From contig CP051232.1 of assembly GCA_017792445.1 (NCBI GenBank), forward strand, positions 2,082,001 through 2,146,000: a stretch of DNA of 64,000 bases. Reading direction: 5' to 3'. The notes beneath the pieces were generated by a model. The model had not been told where the DNA came from and made no database searches. It worked only from the letters and a program-made list of their open reading frames with translations. The translations under genes and the position numbers were made by a program. Source of the DNA: Maritimibacter sp. (lineage in GTDB: Bacteria; Pseudomonadota; Alphaproteobacteria; Rhodobacterales; Rhodobacteraceae). Below, in pieces: positions 38,819 to 48,051 of this stretch. The first letter of the stretch is position 1, and the number at the start of each line of letters is the position of its first letter.

Positions 38819-41800
38819 AGGACGGGCTGACAGGGGTGGTCGGTCCGAACGGTTGCGGCAAGTCGAACCTGCTGGAAGCGCTGCGTTGGGTCATGGGGGA
38901 AAACCGACCGACCGCGATGCGCGGCGGCGGCATGGAAGACGTGATCTTCGCGGGTGCGGCAACCCGGCCCGCCCGGAACTTTGCCGAAGTGTCGCTGCAT
39001 CTCGACAACTCTGACCGGCTGGCGCCCGCCGGGTTCAACGACAGCGACCTGCTGGAGATCACGCGCCGGATCACCCGCGACGCCGGTTCGGCGTACAAGG
39101 TGAACTCGAAAGACACCCGCGCGCGCGATGTGCAGATGATGTTCGCGGACGCCTCGACGGGGGCGCATTCGCCCGCGCTGGTGCGGCAGGGCCAGATCTC
39201 GGAACTGATCAACGCCAAGCCGAAGAACCGCCGGCGGGTGCTGGAGGATGCGGCCGGTATCGGGGGGCTGTACCAGCGGCGGCACGAGGCCGAACTGAAG
39301 CTGAACGGCGCCGAACAGAACCTGCTCCGCGTCGATGACGTGATCGAACAGCTTGCCGGCCAGCTCTCGCAGCTTGCGCGCCAGGCGCGGCAGGCGGCGC
39401 GGTACCGCGAGATCGGGACGGCGCTGCGGCAGTCCGAAGGCATGCTGCTGTATCGCCGGTGGCGCGAAGCCGACGAGGCCCGACTGTCCGCCGAATCCGG
39501 CCTGCGCGAGCGGATCACTGCCGCCGCCGCCGCCGAGCGCGCCGCCGTGGCCGCGGCACAGGCCCGCGAGACGGCGGACGAGGCGCTGCCGCCGCTGCGC
39601 GAGGAAGAAGCCATCGCCGCCGCGATCCTGCAACGCCTTCTGGTGCAGCGCGACGCGCTGTCCGATCAGGAGGCGCGCGCGAAGGCGGCAATTGAAACGC
39701 TGACGGCGCGGATTGCGCAGTTGGGCCGCGACCTTGAACGCGAAGAGGCGCTGAACCGTGACGCGGGCGATTCCATCTCGCTGCTGAAGGAAGAGCAGGA
39801 GGAACTGGTCGCCGCGGGCGAGGGGCACGACGACGCGGTCGAGGAAGCCGCCGAGGCGGCGAAGGACGCGGCTCGGGTTCTGCAAGAGCGTGAAGACACC
39901 CTGTCGGCGCTGACCGAGGAAGCTGCCCGCCTGTCGGCCCGGCACCAGTCGGCACAGCGCCTGCTGGACGACACGCGCAAGACGTTGGACCGCAACGAGA
40001 CCGAGGCCGAGCGCGCCCGCGAGGCGGTCGAAGCCGCGCGCGAGTCGCTTGACGGGTCTGACGGAGCCTTCACCGCGGCGCAGGAGGCTTTGGAAGAAGC
40101 CACCGCGATGGCCGAAGAGGCCGAGACGCTGCTGACCGAGGCCGACGACGCCCGCGCCGAGGCGCAATCGCGCGAGGCGGATGCTCGCGCCGAATGGTCC
40201 GAAGCCGATGGCGAAGTCAGCGCCCTGCGCGCCGAGGCGAACGCGCTGTCGAAGCTGGTGCAGCGCGACACGTCCGAGGGCGGTGTCATTGACGCGCTGC
40301 GGGTGCAGTCGGGTTACGAGAAGGCGCTGGGCGCGGCGCTCGCCGACGATCTGCGCGCGCCCGAGATCGGGCCGGAAGGCGTGTCCGGCTGGGCGCATCT
40401 GCCCGGCTATCCGGCGCCGCAGGAATTGCCCGCCGGGGTCGCGGCGCTGTCGAACTACGTCACCGTTCCCGCCGTTCTGGCCCGCCGCGTCGGACAGGTC
40501 GGCGTGGTTGCGCCCGAGGACGGCGCGCGGCTGCAGGCGGACCTGAAGCCGGGGCAGCGGCTGGTGTCGACCGAGGGCGATCTGTGGCGCTGGGACGGCT
40601 TCCGCGCCGGTGCCGAGGACGCGCCGTCTGCCGCCGCGCTGCGGCTGCAGCAGCTGAACCGGCTTGAGGATTTGAAGCAGTCGCTGGAACAGGCCACCGC
40701 CCGCGCCGACGGCGCCGCCCGCGCGCACGAGATGCTGAAGAACCAGCTTCGCGACCTGACCGAGGCCGACCGCCGTGCCCGCGAAGCGCGCCGCACCGCG
40801 GATGGCCGCGTTGCCGATGCGAACCGCGCGCTGTCCCGCGCCGAGGCCGACCGCAACATCGCGGACGGCAAGCTTGAGACGGCTCAGCTTGCGGTGACCC
40901 GGCACGAGGACGAGGCGAACCGTGCCCGTCTGGCGCTGTCCGAGGCAGAGCGCGGAATGGCCGAACTGGGCGATCTCGACGCCGCGCGCGCGCAGGTCGA
41001 AGACGTCAAGATGACCGTCGAAGCCGCACGTATGACGATGATGTCCCGCCGTGCCGCGCATGACGAACTGAAGCGCGAGGGCGAGGCCCGCGCCGGTCGT
41101 CTTCGCAGCGTCGAGAAGGACATTGCGGGCTGGCAGAAGCGTCTTGAGACGGCGGATACGCGGATCTCGGAACTTGCGGCGCGGAAGTCCGATTCAGAGG
41201 CCGAACTGGAAGAGGCGCAGGAAGTCCCCGCGCAGCTGTCCATCGAGCGAGAGACGCTTACAGACGGTATCACCGAGGCCGAGGAGCGCCGCAACGCCGC
41301 GGCTGATGCGCTTGCGATAGCAGAGACCACGCAACGCGAAACCATCGCCGCCGAGCGCGATGCCGAGCGCGAGGCCGGTCAGGCCCGCGAGGCGCGCGCC
41401 GCCGCCGAAGCCCGTGCCGAAGCCGCGCGCGAAGCGGTTCAGACCGCCGCCGACCGGATCGAGGAAGCGCTTGAACTGACGCCGCAGACCCTATTGGCGC
41501 AGCTGGAGACCGACCCGGACCAGATGCCCTCGGCCGAGAGTATCGAACACGAGGTGAACCGCCTGAAACGGCAGCGTGACGCGCTGGGTGCGGTGAACCT
41601 GCGGGCCGAGGAAGATGCCAAGGAAGTTCAGGAAGAGCACGATACGCTGGTCACCGAAAAGGCCGATCTGGAAGCCGCGATCTCGAAGCTGCGGACCGGG
41701 ATTTCCAGTCTGAACAAAGAGGGTCGTGAACGGCTGCTGACGGCGTTCGAGCAGGTGAACTCGAACTTCTCGATGCTGTTCACTCATCTGTTCGGCGGTG

Positions 41801-42204
41801 GCGAGGCCAAGCTGGTTCTTGTGGAATCCGACGACCCGCTGGAAGCCGGGCTCGAGATCATGTGCCAGCCGCCGGGCAAGAAGCTGTCGACCCTGTCGCT
41901 GCTGTCGGGTGGCGAGCAGACGCTGACCGCGCTGGCGCTGATCTTCGGCGTGTTCCTTGCGAACCCGGCGCCGATCTGCGTGCTCGACGAGGTCGATGCG
42001 CCGTTGGACGACGCCAACGTGACCCGGTTCTGCGACATGCTGGACGAGATGACGCGACGCGCGTCCACGCGGTTCCTTTGCATCACGCACCACGCCGTGA
42101 CGATGGCCCGGATGGACCGTCTGTTCGGCGTGACGATGCAGGAGCAGGGGGTGTCGCAGCTGGTCTCTGTCGACCTGAAAAAGGCAGAGCAGATGGTCGC
42201 CTGA
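38752..42204 (+). CDS. smc: Chromosome-segregation ATPase SMC
   Basis: A 1150-residue condensin-type ATPase. The N-terminal head has the Walker A motif GPNGCGKSN (residues 31-39); two very long Ala/Glu/Arg-rich coiled coils enclose a hinge around 480-620; the C-terminal head has LLSGGEQTLTALAL and Walker B VLDEVDAPLDDANV. SMC with ScpA/ScpB organises and separates chromosomes. It starts with TTG (MRFTRIRLNGFKSF). It is followed after 23 bases by a small gene with a strong ribosome site. The 24-kb separation from the dsbA/dciA/mutY group departs from the order I recall for related bacteria. Confidence 0.97.
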   Translation: MRFTRIRLNGFKSFVDPTDLMIQDGLTGVVGPNGCGKSNLLEALRWVMGENRPTAMRGGGMEDVIFAGAATRPARNFAEVSLHLDNSDRLAPAGFNDSDLLEITRRITRDAGSAYKVNSKDTRARDVQMMFADASTGAHSPALVRQGQISELINAKPKNRRRVLEDAAGIGGLYQRRHEAELKLNGAEQNLLRVDDVIEQLAGQLSQLARQARQAARYREIGTALRQSEGMLLYRRWREADEARLSAESGLRERITAAAAAERAAVAAAQARETADEALPPLREEEAIAAAILQRLLVQRDALSDQEARAKAAIETLTARIAQLGRDLEREEALNRDAGDSISLLKEEQEELVAAGEGHDDAVEEAAEAAKDAARVLQEREDTLSALTEEAARLSARHQSAQRLLDDTRKTLDRNETEAERAREAVEAARESLDGSDGAFTAAQEALEEATAMAEEAETLLTEADDARAEAQSREADARAEWSEADGEVSALRAEANALSKLVQRDTSEGGVIDALRVQSGYEKALGAALADDLRAPEIGPEGVSGWAHLPGYPAPQELPAGVAALSNYVTVPAVLARRVGQVGVVAPEDGARLQADLKPGQRLVSTEGDLWRWDGFRAGAEDAPSAAALRLQQLNRLEDLKQSLEQATARADGAARAHEMLKNQLRDLTEADRRAREARRTADGRVADANRALSRAEADRNIADGKLETAQLAVTRHEDEANRARLALSEAERGMAELGDLDAARAQVEDVKMTVEAARMTMMSRRAAHDELKREGEARAGRLRSVEKDIAGWQKRLETADTRISELAARKSDSEAELEEAQEVPAQLSIERETLTDGITEAEERRNAAADALAIAETTQRETIAAERDAEREAGQAREARAAAEARAEAAREAVQTAADRIEEALELTPQTLLAQLETDPDQMPSAESIEHEVNRLKRQRDALGAVNLRAEEDAKEVQEEHDTLVTEKADLEAAISKLRTGISSLNKEGRERLLTAFEQVNSNFSMLFTHLFGGGEAKLVLVESDDPLEAGLEIMCQPPGKKLSTLSLLSGGEQTLTALALIFGVFLANPAPICVLDEVDAPLDDANVTRFCDMLDEMTRRASTRFLCITHHAVTMARMDRLFGVTMQEQGVSQLVSVDLKKAEQMVA

Positions 42205-42227
42205 CCGCATACGGAGGAGGTGCTGCG

Positions 42228-42527
42228 TTGAGCGAAGACAAGATCGAGATCGAGAACGTCAACACGCCGGGCAAAACCACTCGTGTCGACCGGGCAAAGT
42301 TCGAAGACATGCGCGCGGCGCTTCTGGCGGTGCTTCCCGACGAAGCGCCGGGGATGAAGGTTCCCGACGCAAAGGCCGCTCTTTTGCCGAAGCTGTCGCA
42401 AGACCTGTTTCCCGGCGGAGACAAGGCTGGCTGGTGGCTTAAAGCGGTGCAGCTGGACCTCGAAGCGAAGCGGGTGATCGGGCGGGCCGAGAAACCGCCC
42501 GTGCGGCTATACCGCCTGCCTGAGTGA
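42228..42527 (+). CDS. Conserved small protein (possibly DUF6958)
   Basis: A 99-residue basic/acidic protein starting TTG (MSEDKIEIENVNTPGKTTRVDR), with GGAGGAGG about eight bases upstream. The C-terminal half (GGDKAGWWLKAVQLDLEAKR) looks conserved, and the whole resembles proteins filed as DUF6958, from memory. It lies 23 bases after smc and is probably cotranscribed. Function unknown; a DNA- or RNA-binding role is only a guess. Confidence 0.68.
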   Translation: MSEDKIEIENVNTPGKTTRVDRAKFEDMRAALLAVLPDEAPGMKVPDAKAALLPKLSQDLFPGGDKAGWWLKAVQLDLEAKRVIGRAEKPPVRLYRLPE

Positions 42528-42594
42528 GCCGCGCTTAAGCCTTTCTTGAGTGTCCGACCCTTAACCTCCGGTTCACCGCGATACTTCGCGGGGA

Positions 42595-42699
42595 TTGGAG
42601 GTGATCTGGCTGCAAGAAGGACACTATCGAAGATGGATGGTCGCCATAGCAATTCTGACGCTCGTCGTCGCGATCATCCGGCTCTGGATTGGCCGCTAA
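42595..42699 (+). CDS. Possible 34-residue membrane peptide
   Basis: A short frame starting TTG or GTG (MEVIWLQEGHYRRW) with one hydrophobic helix (MVAIAILTLVVAIIRLWIG) and a basic end. The start is uncertain and the ribosome site is poorly spaced. It lies in an otherwise gene-free 390-base gap between the DUF6958-like and ICMT-like genes. It may be a real small membrane protein or chance. Confidence 0.3.
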   Translation: MEVIWLQEGHYRRWMVAIAILTLVVAIIRLWIGR

Positions 42700-42717
42700 A
42701 GGGGCCATGAAAGAGAA

Positions 42718-42745
42718 CCCCCGCAGAGTAGCAGCTCTGCGGGGG
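42718..42745 (-). terminator. Strong hairpin, terminator-like on the minus strand
   Basis: A perfect 11-bp stem (CCCCCGCAGAG at 42718-42728, CTCTGCGGGGG at 42735-42745) with a six-base loop. A T-rich run (GTTCTCTTTC) follows only on the minus strand, but no minus-strand gene ends here. It may instead cap a plus-strand transcript or belong to a small RNA. Confidence 0.45.
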
Positions 42746-42917
42746 CGACTTTGATGATCTGACTGAAAGGCACTATCGTCTCTCCCTCTTGTACCACAGA
42801 GCTTAAGCACCGGTAAATGTCGTGGGGCTGTCTTGGTAAATACAACGGCGGCTCCCACGCTGGATGCAACGCCTGCCACGCAGAAAGCTCAGCGAACCGA
42901 CTGCGGAGGACGACCTT

Positions 42918-43439
42918 ATGCCCCTTCCTGTTCTTATCTTCGTGCTCGCCGCGATTGCCCTGCGTTTCGCCTCGCTTGCCGTATCGATCCGCAACGAAAA
43001 GCGCCTCAAGGCGGACGGTGCCGTTGAGTATGGCGCCAGAACAAGCATGGCCCTCGCCGGAGCGCATATTGCGTTCTACCTCGCGGCGATTGCGGAAAGC
43101 GTCTGGCGGGCAAAGCCTGTATCGCCGGTCACGTGGTCTGGCGTCGCGCTATACGTCCTGTCGATCTGTGCGCTCTGGTGGGTCATCGCGACCCTTGGGC
43201 GGTTCTGGACGGTGAAACTGATCATCGCCCGCGATCATGCGCTGGTGACGAACCCCGTGTTCCTGAAGCTTCGCCATCCGAACTATTTCCTGAACATCCT
43301 GCCGGAACTTCTGGGCTTCGCGCAGGCGCTTCAGGCTTGGACGACTTTGGTCGCGGGGCTGCCGCTGTACGCAATCTTGCTGTGGCGCAGGATCGGGCAG
43401 GAAGAGCAGGTAATGCGCGCCCGGTTCGCGGGCTACTGA
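42918..43439 (+). CDS. Isoprenylcysteine-methyltransferase-like membrane protein
   Basis: A 173-residue membrane protein with four or five helices and the ICMT-type C-terminal block NPVFLKLRHPNYFLNILPEL, with a following Arg/Glu region. Bacterial members of this family (PF04140) methylate unknown acceptors rather than prenylated proteins. The ATG at 42918 has GGAGGA eight bases upstream; earlier in-frame codons are leader. The substrate is unknown. Confidence 0.82.
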   Translation: MPLPVLIFVLAAIALRFASLAVSIRNEKRLKADGAVEYGARTSMALAGAHIAFYLAAIAESVWRAKPVSPVTWSGVALYVLSICALWWVIATLGRFWTVKLIIARDHALVTNPVFLKLRHPNYFLNILPELLGFAQALQAWTTLVAGLPLYAILLWRRIGQEEQVMRARFAGY

Positions 43440-43444
43440 CCTTC

Positions 43445-43481
43445 AAAAAGAAACCCGCGGAACCTTCTGGCGCCGCGGGTT
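43445..43481 (-). terminator. Terminator of the mltB-like gene
   Basis: AACCCGCGG (43452-43460) and CCGCGGGTT (43473-43481) form a 9-bp stem followed on the minus strand by TTTCTTTTTG. It lies just beyond the ICMT-like gene and about 110 bases past the MltB-type stop, so it can end the minus-strand transcript. Confidence 0.65.
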
Positions 43482-43594
43482 CGGGACGTTCTCGGAGAGA
43501 GAGCGAAAACGTTCGTGTGTTGAGGGTTTTCTACCGACTGCTAGAAGTCGTGTAAAATTCTAACTGGTTTTGTGGTTAAGCCCCGTCATCCTTC

Positions 43595-44800
43595 CTACAG
43601 CCGATTCAGCAGCTCTCGGGTCGGCCACGCGTCGGCAGGCAGGCCCAGCCGCTTCTGTTCCGCCTGTACCGCGGCACGGGTCCCGGCACCGAGGATGCCG
43701 TCGATCTTTCCGACGTCATGCCCAAGCGCGGCCAGCTTCTGTTGCAGCGCCTTCATCTCGCCGTCGGACAGGCGCGGATCGGCGTTGCCGGGGTCATAGA
43801 CCGGCGCACCCATCAGACGGGTCGCGAAATAGGCTGCCGTGGCGACGTAGACATAGCTTTGGTTCCACTCGAACAGCGCCTGGTAGTTCGGATAGATCAT
43901 GAAGGCCGGGCCCTTGCGCCCCATAGGCATCATTAGCGTGCCATCCAGAGACGGCCCTTCCCACGCGCCAGAGCGGGGCACCACGCCCCAGGCTTCCCAC
44001 TCGCCGATCGGGCGGTAGTGCTCTGGCTGGACGCCGGTTTCTTCCCACGGCATTTCGGGCGGCAGGACGACTTCCTGCATCCAGGGTTCGTTCGGGCGCC
44101 AGCCGAAGCTGCGCAGCATGTTCGCGCCGGAGAACAGCGCGTCGGCGACCGAGTGGTCAAGGTCGACATGCCCGTCGCCGTCACCGTCATAACCACGGTG
44201 CATGATGTCGAGCGGCAGCATCTGGACCTGCCCCACTTCGCCGGCCCATGCGCCTTGGGTTTCCAGCGGGAAATCGCCGCGGGCGAAAAGCTCCAGCGCA
44301 CCGAAAACCTGCGGCTGGAATAGTTCCGGACGGCGGCAGTCGTGCGACAGCGTCATCAGCGTGTCGATGGTGTTGAAGTCGCCGGTGAACGCACCGAAGT
44401 CGGTCTCGAAAGCCCAGAACGACAGCAGGATACCGCGCGGCACACCCAGTTCGGCCTCGATCCGCGAAAAGATCGCGTCGTTCTTCTGGGACTCCTGCCG
44501 ACCCCGGTCGAGCCGGTACTGGGCGATCAGACGGCGCGAGAAGTCGATGAAGTCAGAGTTGAAAATCCCCTGCGCGCGGTCGGCATTGATGGTGCGCTGC
44601 AAGTAGTTGGCAGAGCGGAAGAACGGCGTGGTCACTTCCGGCGGATAGCTCATCTCTTCGGCCTTCGCCTTCATGCGGTTGACGAAGTCGCCGAAGCTGC
44701 CGCCGCATTCGACATGAAGCTGGCGGGTTTCCTCAGCTTTCAAACTACCTGCTGAAACCGCAAGAAGGGCGGCCATCGAAACGATTTTTGCGAAACGCAT
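43595..44800 (-). CDS. Lytic murein transglycosylase (MltB family)
   Basis: A 401-residue exported enzyme with a signal peptide (MRFAKIVSMAALLAVSAGSL). The catalytic glutamate is Glu132 in FWAFETDFGAF, followed by QVQMLPLDIM; a C-terminal peptidoglycan-binding domain (LSDGEMKALQQKLAALGHDV, about 335-400) ends the protein. It cuts the glycan between MurNAc and GlcNAc and produces the anhydro-sugars that AnmK (12 kb) recycles. It is soluble, lacking an MltB lipobox. Confidence 0.9.
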   Translation of the reverse strand: MRFAKIVSMAALLAVSAGSLKAEETRQLHVECGGSFGDFVNRMKAKAEEMSYPPEVTTPFFRSANYLQRTINADRAQGIFNSDFIDFSRRLIAQYRLDRGRQESQKNDAIFSRIEAELGVPRGILLSFWAFETDFGAFTGDFNTIDTLMTLSHDCRRPELFQPQVFGALELFARGDFPLETQGAWAGEVGQVQMLPLDIMHRGYDGDGDGHVDLDHSVADALFSGANMLRSFGWRPNEPWMQEVVLPPEMPWEETGVQPEHYRPIGEWEAWGVVPRSGAWEGPSLDGTLMMPMGRKGPAFMIYPNYQALFEWNQSYVYVATAAYFATRLMGAPVYDPGNADPRLSDGEMKALQQKLAALGHDVGKIDGILGAGTRAAVQAEQKRLGLPADAWPTRELLNRL

Positions 44801-44845
44801 TGGGTCCTCTCACCTGTTTGCCGGCAATGTAACAGCCGGCGGCCT

Positions 44846-45760
44846 TCAGGCAACGGCGAACAGGATAACAAGGGCAAGTGCTGCGGCCCATGTGCGCCAC
44901 AGGCCGCGAGTAGCGGCCTCGATCTCGGCGGGGCCGGGGTGCTTTCGGCCCGACGGGTGAACGAAGGGAAAGTCCCTCATTTCTCCCCCGTACGAGCGGG
45001 GACCGGACAGCGCGGTGTCCAGTGCGGGGGCCATGGCGGCCTCGGGCCAGCCTGCGTTCGGGGAACGGTGCAGACGGGCGTCGCGCGCCATGTCGCGCCA
45101 ACTGGCGGGAGCGCCGTGAACCGCCCAGATCAGCAGCGCGGTCAGACGTGCGGGCATGAGGTTCACAAGGTCGTCGAACCGCGCGGCGGCCCAGCCGAAC
45201 GCCTCGTGCCTCGGTGTGAGGTAACCGATCATGCTGTCGGCCGTGTTGGTCATCTTGTAGATCATCAGCCCCGGCAGCCCCCCGATCAGGAACCAGAACG
45301 CCGGGGCGATGACCCCATCCGACAGGTTCTCGGCCGCGCTTTCGATTGCGCCGCGGGCAATGGCGGGGCCGTCCATCGCCGCCGTGTCCCGGCCGACGAT
45401 CTTGGCGACGGCGCGGCGCCCGGCGGCTACAGACTGGCGCAATTCGCGCGCGACGTCGGCGACGTGATCGCAAAGACTGCGCTGGGCAAGAAGCATGGCG
45501 GCGAGCAGCACTTCCCAAAGCGGGCCAAGGGGGAGGGCAGAGATCGCCCAGCCAATCACGCCCGCTCCGGCGCATAGACCGACAAGGGTCACAATCCCCT
45601 TCAGTCGGCGGTTCTCGCCCGCATTGAACCGGCGGTCGGCCCATCCCACAGCGCGGCCCATCAGCACGGCGGGGTGCGGCAACCGCGACCACAGCCAGCG
45701 CGGCTCGCCGAACAGCGCGTCCAGCAACATCGCGGCGGCCAGCAGAACGGCGTGGGTCAT
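44846..45760 (-). CDS. cobD: Adenosylcobinamide-phosphate synthase CobD/CbiB
   Basis: A 304-residue integral-membrane protein that joins (R)-1-amino-2-propanol phosphate to adenosylcobyric acid. Conserved features are the N-terminal [42 protein letters not shown] and [20 protein letters not shown]. It starts at the ATG at 45760, 16 bases after the DUF1636 gene on the same strand, so the two are likely cotranscribed. Confidence 0.94.
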   Translation of the reverse strand: MTHAVLLAAAMLLDALFGEPRWLWSRLPHPAVLMGRAVGWADRRFNAGENRRLKGIVTLVGLCAGAGVIGWAISALPLGPLWEVLLAAMLLAQRSLCDHVADVARELRQSVAAGRRAVAKIVGRDTAAMDGPAIARGAIESAAENLSDGVIAPAFWFLIGGLPGLMIYKMTNTADSMIGYLTPRHEAFGWAAARFDDLVNLMPARLTALLIWAVHGAPASWRDMARDARLHRSPNAGWPEAAMAPALDTALSGPRSYGGEMRDFPFVHPSGRKHPGPAEIEAATRGLWRTWAAALALVILFAVA

Positions 45761-45776
45761 GCCGGGCGCAGCCGCA

Positions 45777-46142
45777 TCAGTCTTCCGGCAGCGGCGGGTG
45801 GCGGGTCACGAAATGCCCCTTCACCCCTTGCGGCCACTGGCGATAGGGCACCTGACCAGTCTCGCTTTCGGCGTGCAGCGCGGCATAGGTCAGGATCGCA
45901 TCGGCGCTTTCATCGTCGGGCGCGAAGTCGCCCAGCGTGTAGCAAAGCTTGTCCTTCGCCTGAACGGTCACGTTGCAGCCCTTGCCGCAGCCCATCAGGC
46001 AGGAATGCCGCCGTACCCGCACGCCGTCGGGGCAGGGCAAAGCCTCGACGAGTGCCGCCAGCCGGTCACCATCCGTACGGCCCGCGGATTCGTCCCAATC
46101 CTCGCGCTTGCAGGTCTCGCAGATCGTCACCCAGGTCGCCAT
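45777..46142 (-). CDS. DUF1636 family protein
   Basis: A 121-residue protein with C-x2-C (TICETCKR) and a later [12 protein letters not shown] cysteine cluster, the DUF1636 pattern of a 2Fe-2S or metal-binding thioredoxin-like fold. GGAGG five bases before the ATG at 46142 fixes the start. It precedes cobD by 16 bases on the same strand. It is a longer paralogue of the DUF1636 protein beside cobW. Confidence 0.83.
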   Translation of the reverse strand: MATWVTICETCKREDWDESAGRTDGDRLAALVEALPCPDGVRVRRHSCLMGCGKGCNVTVQAKDKLCYTLGDFAPDDESADAILTYAALHAESETGQVPYRQWPQGVKGHFVTRHPPLPED

Positions 46143-46326
46143 CGTGCCTCCGTATTCGTCGACGGAGTTGAAGCCGATCCCGCGCCGGTGCGCAAGTTGC
46201 CGCCGGGCACATTCCGACAGCACACCCGTTAACCACCTGTTAGGGTTTTGGTAGGACTCTGGATACCAATGGCAGAGGCGATTGCGGCTGAAACGCGGTG
46301 CCCTGCCGGCGTTTCCGGAGGGCCGA

Positions 46327-46716
46327 ATGCACGTTCTCATCGTCGAAAGCGAGCCGGCGCTGGCCGAGGTCTGGGCCTCTCACCTCAGGCGGCAGGGGGC
46401 CGAGGTTATCACCGCACATTCCGAGGATGCCGCCATTCAGGTGCTTCAGAACGACGACGTGGACGTGATCGTGTTGGACCTGATCCTTGTGGGCGGCAGC
46501 GCCTTCGCCGTCGCCGATTTTGCAAGCTATCGCCAGCCAGAGGCACGGGTGGTCTTCGTTACGAACACGTCGTTTTTCACCGATGGCTCGATCTTCCGCC
46601 ACATCCCGAACGCCTGCGCTTTCCTTCCCAGCGCCACCCCGCCCGCAGACCTTGCGGCGGTCGTCGGGCATTATGGCGTCGCGACGCCGCCCCTGACCCA
46701 TGCCGAGGGCGGCTGA
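46327..46716 (+). CDS. Response-regulator receiver-like protein lacking the conserved Lys
   Basis: A 129-residue stand-alone receiver-fold protein. The phosphoacceptor Asp is in VDVIVLDLILVG and the Thr in VVFVTN, but the N-terminal acidic pair is MHVLIVESEP rather than the usual DD or ED, and the conserved C-terminal Lys is replaced in AFLPSATPP. It may therefore be phosphorylated poorly or work without phosphorylation. There is no output domain or adjacent kinase. Confidence 0.78.
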   Translation: MHVLIVESEPALAEVWASHLRRQGAEVITAHSEDAAIQVLQNDDVDVIVLDLILVGGSAFAVADFASYRQPEARVVFVTNTSFFTDGSIFRHIPNACAFLPSATPPADLAAVVGHYGVATPPLTHAEGG

Positions 46717-46730
46717 CGCGCGGCCGCGGA

Positions 46731-47729
46731 TCAGGTGCCGATGGCGTCGCGACCGTGGGGCGCTTCCCAATCGAGGATCGGGTTGATCGGCAGGATCCGG
46801 TGCGGGTTCACCGTCTCGTGGCTGTAGTGGTAGTGCCGAACGATGTGGTCGAAATGGACCGTGTCGGCGACCCGGCCGTTCGGCGTCTCCCACTGGTACA
46901 GTTCGCGGGTGTAGCCCCAGAGGTTCGGATAGTCGCGCAGGAAGTTGCGATTGCACTTGAAGTGCGTGTGATAGACGAGGTCGAAGCGGAACAGCGTCGT
47001 CACCAGACGCCAATCTGCCTCGGTCACCCGGTCTCCCATCAGATAGCGGTTCCGCGACAGCCGGTCTTCCAGCCAGTCGAGCGAGTCGAACAGGGCATGG
47101 ACCGCGTCGTCATAGGCCTCTTGCGAGGTCGCGAAGCCCGATTTGTAAACGCCGTTGTTCACCGTGTCGTAGATCCGTGCGTTGACCTCTTCGATGCCGT
47201 CGCGCAGGTCTTCGGGCCAGTAGTCGTCGGTATTGCCCGTCAGGTCGTTGAACGCGGAGTTCAGCATGCGAATGATCTCGGCGGACTCGTTGGACACGAT
47301 GGTGTTTTGCTGCTTGTCCCACAGCACCGGCACCGTCACGCGGCCGGATACTTCGGGATCGGCCCGGATGTAGACGTCGCGCATGAAAGGCAGGCCGAAC
47401 AGATCGTCGCCGGTGGCGCCGTCGAAGTCTGTCTTGAACGTCCAGCCGTCCCCCAGCATGTCGGGGTGAACGACGGACACGTCGATCAGGTCTTCCAGTC
47501 CTTTCAGCTTCCGGAAGATCAGCGCCCGGTGGGCCCATGGGCAGGCGTAAGAGACGTAAAGGTGATACCGCCCCGGTTCGGCCTTGAAGCCGCCGTCGCC
47601 CGACGGACCGGCGCTGCCGTCCGAGGTGACCCAGTTGCGGAACTTGGTCGTGGTGCGGACGAATTTGCCGCCCGTCTTTTCCGTGTCGTACCAGTTGTCC
47701 TTCCAGACGCCATTCACTAGCTCGCCCAT
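46731..47729 (-). CDS. Glutathionyl-hydroquinone reductase
   Basis: A 332-residue xi-class glutathione transferase (YqjG/EcmB type). The catalytic Cys63 is in SYACPWAHR, and the C-terminal GST helical domain includes GDRVTEADWRLVTTLFRFD. These enzymes reduce glutathionyl-hydroquinones using a second glutathione. GGAGG eight bases before the ATG at 47729 supports the start. It diverges from the cob operon with a 322-base gap. Confidence 0.92.
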   Translation of the reverse strand: MGELVNGVWKDNWYDTEKTGGKFVRTTTKFRNWVTSDGSAGPSGDGGFKAEPGRYHLYVSYACPWAHRALIFRKLKGLEDLIDVSVVHPDMLGDGWTFKTDFDGATGDDLFGLPFMRDVYIRADPEVSGRVTVPVLWDKQQNTIVSNESAEIIRMLNSAFNDLTGNTDDYWPEDLRDGIEEVNARIYDTVNNGVYKSGFATSQEAYDDAVHALFDSLDWLEDRLSRNRYLMGDRVTEADWRLVTTLFRFDLVYHTHFKCNRNFLRDYPNLWGYTRELYQWETPNGRVADTVHFDHIVRHYHYSHETVNPHRILPINPILDWEAPHGRDAIGT

Positions 47730-48051
47730 CGGGAAGCCTCCTTCCAATCCTGTTCGCGGCAGAACCTAAGCCGATTGCCGCGAGGGAAAACGCCCTCGGT
47801 GGCGCAAGTCTGGTGCGTGTGCGCACAGATCGCTTCGTGGCGCCTAATTCTGTGCGGCGAATCCGTTTGCAGGCTGCCGGACCGCCGCCTATACCGGACG
47901 GCGACGAACCCGGAGGACCGGGTCGGATTGGAGTGCGGGATGAGGTCGACCCAAACAGGGGACCGGGGCTCGCGTCGTCGCCCGGGGCGTATAGCGCCCG
48001 GTCTGTCCCTTTCCGGCCCGAAACAGGCACGCAATTGGAAAGAGACGCACG
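47730..48051. other. Divergent intergenic region, no gene recognised
   Basis: This 322-base gap separates the glutathionyl-hydroquinone reductase gene from the cbiX operon and must hold both promoters. It has GC-rich short hairpins (for example ACCCGG-agga-CCGGGT near 47908) and one GAATC site, but no complete B12 box or other riboswitch core that I can see. No believable coding frame is present. Confidence 0.6.

Noticed and set aside
38554-41061. An 835-residue open frame opposite smc
   Set aside because: It is antisense to the SMC head and coiled coil; composition explains it.
47730-48051. A cobalamin riboswitch before the cbiX operon
   Set aside because: Short GC hairpins are present but the conserved B12 box and core elements are missing.
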